Assembly: GCA_002317475.1 (NCBI GenBank)
Contig: DCIS01000096.1
Coordinates: 16,519 to 24,700 of the forward strand
Length of the DNA stretch: 8,182 nucleotides
Source: Prevotellaceae bacterium UBA1720
GTDB taxonomy: Bacteria > Bacteroidota > Bacteroidia > Bacteroidales > Bacteroidaceae
Direction: 5' to 3'
Shown here: piece by piece, positions 6,374-8,182 of the stretch
Numbering within the stretch: the first letter of the stretch is position 1
Layout of the letters: every line of letters starts with the position of its first letter
Made by a program: the position numbers and the translations under genes
Notes under the pieces: generated by a model
Databases searched by the model: none
What the model saw: the letters and a program-made list of their open reading frames with translations, nothing else
Told to the model about the DNA's origin: nothing

Positions 6374-7402
6374 ATGAACAAGAAACAACTTGCATTAACA
6401 CTTTTCACCCTGAGCTTCTCGCTTTTCATTTCGAACAAAGCTCGTGCCCAGGAGGCAGACCGTTACGTAGGCCGTCAGCATGTGAAGTTCCAGACGGCTT
6501 GTCACCCCGAGGATGTCAAGCACTATGATACCAAGACCCTTCGCCAGCGTTTCGTGATGGAGAAGGTCATGGCAGCTGACAGCATCCTGCTGACCTACAG
6601 CCACTACGATCGTTTCATCTTTGGTGGCGCCATGCCCGTCAATCAGACCTTGAAACTGGAGAACTTCTGGGAACTGGGCCTCGACGTAGACAAGACCATC
6701 ACCGACAAGTACTTCCTGTACAACCGTGAGGTGGGTATCGTCAACTGTGGCCAGGGTGACGGTGTGGTCATCGTGGATGGTAAGGAATATGCCCTCTCTC
6801 CCAAGGAGGCACTGTACGTAGGTCGTGGTCACATGAAGGACAAGAAGGACAAGTGGGTAGATACGAACAAGAGCGTGGAGTTCCGTTCAAAGGACCCCAA
6901 GAAACCCGCCAAGTTCTACCTGAACTCTGCTACAGCCCATACCCACTACAAGACACAGTGGATCACCCTGGATGGACGTAAGGGTTCGCTGAAGGCTGCC
7001 GTATGGGGACCTGTTGGTACTACCGAGGAGGCTAACAACCGTACCGTCTACAAACTCATCGTCAACGACGTGTTGGAGGAGGGCCCATGTCAGCTTCAGT
7101 TGGGTCTCACTCAGTTGAATCCCGGTGCGGTTTGGAACACCATGCCCCCTCATACACATGGTCGACGTATCGAGGCATACTACTACTTCAACCTGCCTGA
7201 GGAGCAGACCATCTCACATGTGATGGGCCAGCCACAGGAGAGCCGCAATGTATGGTTGCACAACGAGCAGGCTATCATGTCTCCTGAATGGTCCATGCAC
7301 GCAGCAGCAGGTACCTACTACTACACCTTCATCTGGGGTATGGCAGGCGAGAACCTCTACTACAACGACAAGGACAACATCCCCGTCATTGACATTCGAT
7401 AA
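6374..7402 (+). CDS. kduI: 5-dehydro-4-deoxy-D-glucuronate isomerase KduI, with signal peptide
   Basis: 342 residues. KduI (EC 5.3.1.17) is a cupin-fold metal enzyme that converts 5-keto-4-deoxyuronate, from unsaturated uronates, to 2,5-diketo-3-deoxygluconate. Family blocks are HPEDVKHYDT, LTYSHYDRFIFGGAMPV, FLYNREVGIVNCG, ALYVGRGH, VWNTMPPHTHGRRIEAYYYF, HVMGQPQESRNVWLHNEQA and FIWGMAGEN. The metal ligands are all present (H260, H262, E267, H309), with the same spacing as the E. coli ligands H196, H198, E203 and H245. Residues 1-25 are a signal peptide (basic NKK, hydrophobic core, ARA before Q26), absent from the usual 278-residue cytoplasmic enzyme. The mature part, about 317 residues, also carries small lysine-rich insertions near 155-165. 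An in-frame ATG at 6329 would add 15 residues ahead of the signal peptide and falls inside the candidate -7 box, so 6374 was chosen. It follows the EIIC gene by 82 bases. Confidence 0.93.
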   Translation: MNKKQLALTLFTLSFSLFISNKARAQEADRYVGRQHVKFQTACHPEDVKHYDTKTLRQRFVMEKVMAADSILLTYSHYDRFIFGGAMPVNQTLKLENFWELGLDVDKTITDKYFLYNREVGIVNCGQGDGVVIVDGKEYALSPKEALYVGRGHMKDKKDKWVDTNKSVEFRSKDPKKPAKFYLNSATAHTHYKTQWITLDGRKGSLKAAVWGPVGTTEEANNRTVYKLIVNDVLEEGPCQLQLGLTQLNPGAVWNTMPPHTHGRRIEAYYYFNLPEEQTISHVMGQPQESRNVWLHNEQAIMSPEWSMHAAAGTYYYTFIWGMAGENLYYNDKDNIPVIDIR

Positions 7403-7418
7403 AACGGAATTATTTTTG
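7388..7418 (+). promoter_or_regulatory. Candidate promoter at the end of kduI
   Basis: TATTTTTG at 7411-7418 fits TAnnTTTG, and ATTG at 7388-7391 (three of four bases of the -33 box) lies 19 bases upstream. It overlaps the last codons of kduI. Transcription would start near 7424 and meet the terminator ending near 7502. The tract is AT-rich, so a chance match is quite possible. Confidence 0.25.
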
Positions 7419-7464
7419 TTTGTTTTCTGCTATCACACACAGGTCTTATCACCTTATTAATAAT

Positions 7465-7502
7465 AAAAGGCGCAAAAGTACACCCTACTTTGCGTCTTTT
7501 TT
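7465..7502. terminator. Bidirectional rho-independent-type terminator after kduI
   Basis: The arm at 7469-7480 (GGCGCAAAAGTA) pairs with 7486-7496 (TACTTTGCGTC) around the loop CACCC, with one bulged A and one G-U pair. It is followed by six T (7497-7502) and preceded by four A (7465-7468). It should stop transcripts from kduI and could act on both strands. Confidence 0.8.
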
Positions 7503-7504
7503 CG

Positions 7505-7512
7505 TAACTTTG
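7505..7512 (+). promoter_or_regulatory. -7 box for the P-type ATPase gene
   Basis: TAACTTTG matches TAnnTTTG and lies 23 bases before the ATG at 7536. The T tract of the preceding terminator fills the position just upstream, so terminator and promoter overlap. The segment TTTTTTCGTAACTTTGCA differs at one base from that at 3809-3826. A proper -33 box is not clear. Confidence 0.55.
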
Positions 7513-7535
7513 CACGCAAATAAATCTGACTGACA

Positions 7536-8182
7536 ATGACAGGACTTAACAACCAACAAGTCGAGGAAAGCAGACGACTACATGGTAGCAATGTGCTCAC
7601 CCCACCCGAACGCACCCCTCTATGGCGCCTCTTCCTGGAGAAATTCGAAGACCCAATCATCCAGATTCTTCTGGTGGCATGGGTGCTCTCGATTGTCATT
7701 GCCTGTATCCATTGCTGGGTGCAAGGGGCAGGATACAGTGTCTTCCTGGAACCTGCAGGTATCCTCGCAGCTGTACTCCTGGCTACAGGTATCGGTTTTT
7801 GGTTTGAGGTCAAGGCAAGCAAGGATTTCGACATTCTGAACCAGGTGAACGATGAGATCCTGGTCACCGTACTGCGCAACAACAAGGTATGCCAGATACC
7901 TCGCTGCGACATCGTGGTAGGAGACATCGTGTTGCTGAACACCGGTGACGAGATCCCTGCAGACGGCATCCTCCTTGAAGCCACAAACCTCAATGTCAAT
8001 GAGTCCACCCTCACAGGTGAGTTGATGGTCACGAAGTCCGCTGATGAGAGTCAGTTTGACACAGAGGCCACCTACCCCACCAATCGTGTATTGCGTGGCA
8101 CCAGCATCATGAACGGACATGGCACAATGCAGGTTGACGCAGTGGGTGACCACACCGAATACGGCAGTGTCTATGCAGGTTC
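7536..8182 (+). CDS. Calcium-type P2 P-type ATPase, N-terminal part
   Basis: 215 codons are visible before the right edge. The product is an inner-membrane cation pump of the P2 class, probably a PMCA-like Ca2+-transporting ATPase. The N-terminus (about 1-35) matches the cation-ATPase N domain, with VEESRRLHGSNVLTPPE and PLWRLFLEKFEDPIIQILL. Membrane helices lie at about 41-60 and 69-90. The actuator domain follows: VVGDIVLLNTGDEIPADG (about 131-148), NVNESTLTGE ending at E162, and NRVLRGTSIMNGHGTMQVDAVGDHTEYG. The dephosphorylation loop reads TGEL rather than the common TGES. The DKTGTLT phosphorylation site and the ion-binding helices lie beyond the edge, so ion specificity is inferred from overall resemblance. 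The gene follows its own promoter and is separated from kduI by a terminator. Confidence 0.9.
   Translation, partial: MTGLNNQQVEESRRLHGSNVLTPPERTPLWRLFLEKFEDPIIQILLVAWVLSIVIACIHCWVQGAGYSVFLEPAGILAAVLLATGIGFWFEVKASKDFDILNQVNDEILVTVLRNNKVCQIPRCDIVVGDIVLLNTGDEIPADGILLEATNLNVNESTLTGELMVTKSADESQFDTEATYPTNRVLRGTSIMNGHGTMQVDAVGDHTEYGSVYAG

Noticed and set aside
7457..8153. Overlapping minus-strand frames opposite the ATPase gene
   Set aside because: They mirror the coding bias of the P-type ATPase frame, contain no recognisable domains, and one runs through the terminator and the ATPase promoter.

Overview
The window looks like a chromosomal segment of a Bacteroidota gut-type bacterium, most likely in or near Prevotellaceae. 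The reasons are the Bacteroidetes-type promoter boxes (TAnnTTTG) in front of several genes, the absence of Shine-Dalgarno sequences before the starts, short leaders rich in A and C, and the protein types present: a secreted multidomain GH31 glycosidase and an exported KduI. No tRNA, rRNA, CRISPR array, integrase or insertion sequence is visible. Coding is dense, with no gene-free stretch over about 135 bases.

Layout. From 3734 leftwards off the edge runs one very large minus-strand gene: a secreted GH31 glycoside hydrolase with FN3, F5/8C (CBM32-like), dockerin-like and cohesin-like modules. Its 3' end is outside the window. A 117-bp divergent intergenic region with two promoters separates it from a plus-strand gene (3858-4820) for a membrane-anchored coiled-coil protein with a beta-rich C-terminal domain. 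A short hairpin and degenerate 8-mer repeats follow. Next come a polytopic EIIC-GAT (galactitol PTS IIC family) permease at 4909-6291 and a KduI-type 5-keto-4-deoxyuronate isomerase with a clear signal peptide at 6374-7402. A bidirectional terminator then overlaps the promoter region of a P2-type (Ca2+-type) ATPase, which starts at 7536 and is cut by the right edge.

How the genes may work together. The EIIC and kduI genes form the most interesting unit. Bacteroidetes generally lack a sugar phosphotransferase system, and no EIIA, EIIB, HPr or EI is visible here. KduI is normally cytoplasmic but here appears to be exported. A coherent inference is that unsaturated uronates released in the periplasm by polysaccharide lyases and unsaturated glucuronyl hydrolases are isomerised there by KduI, and the product is taken up through the EIIC-like permease without PTS phosphorylation. 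The GH31 enzyme faces the opposite way, has its own promoter, and is not obviously part of that pathway. The coiled-coil protein and the ATPase look like independent housekeeping or envelope genes.
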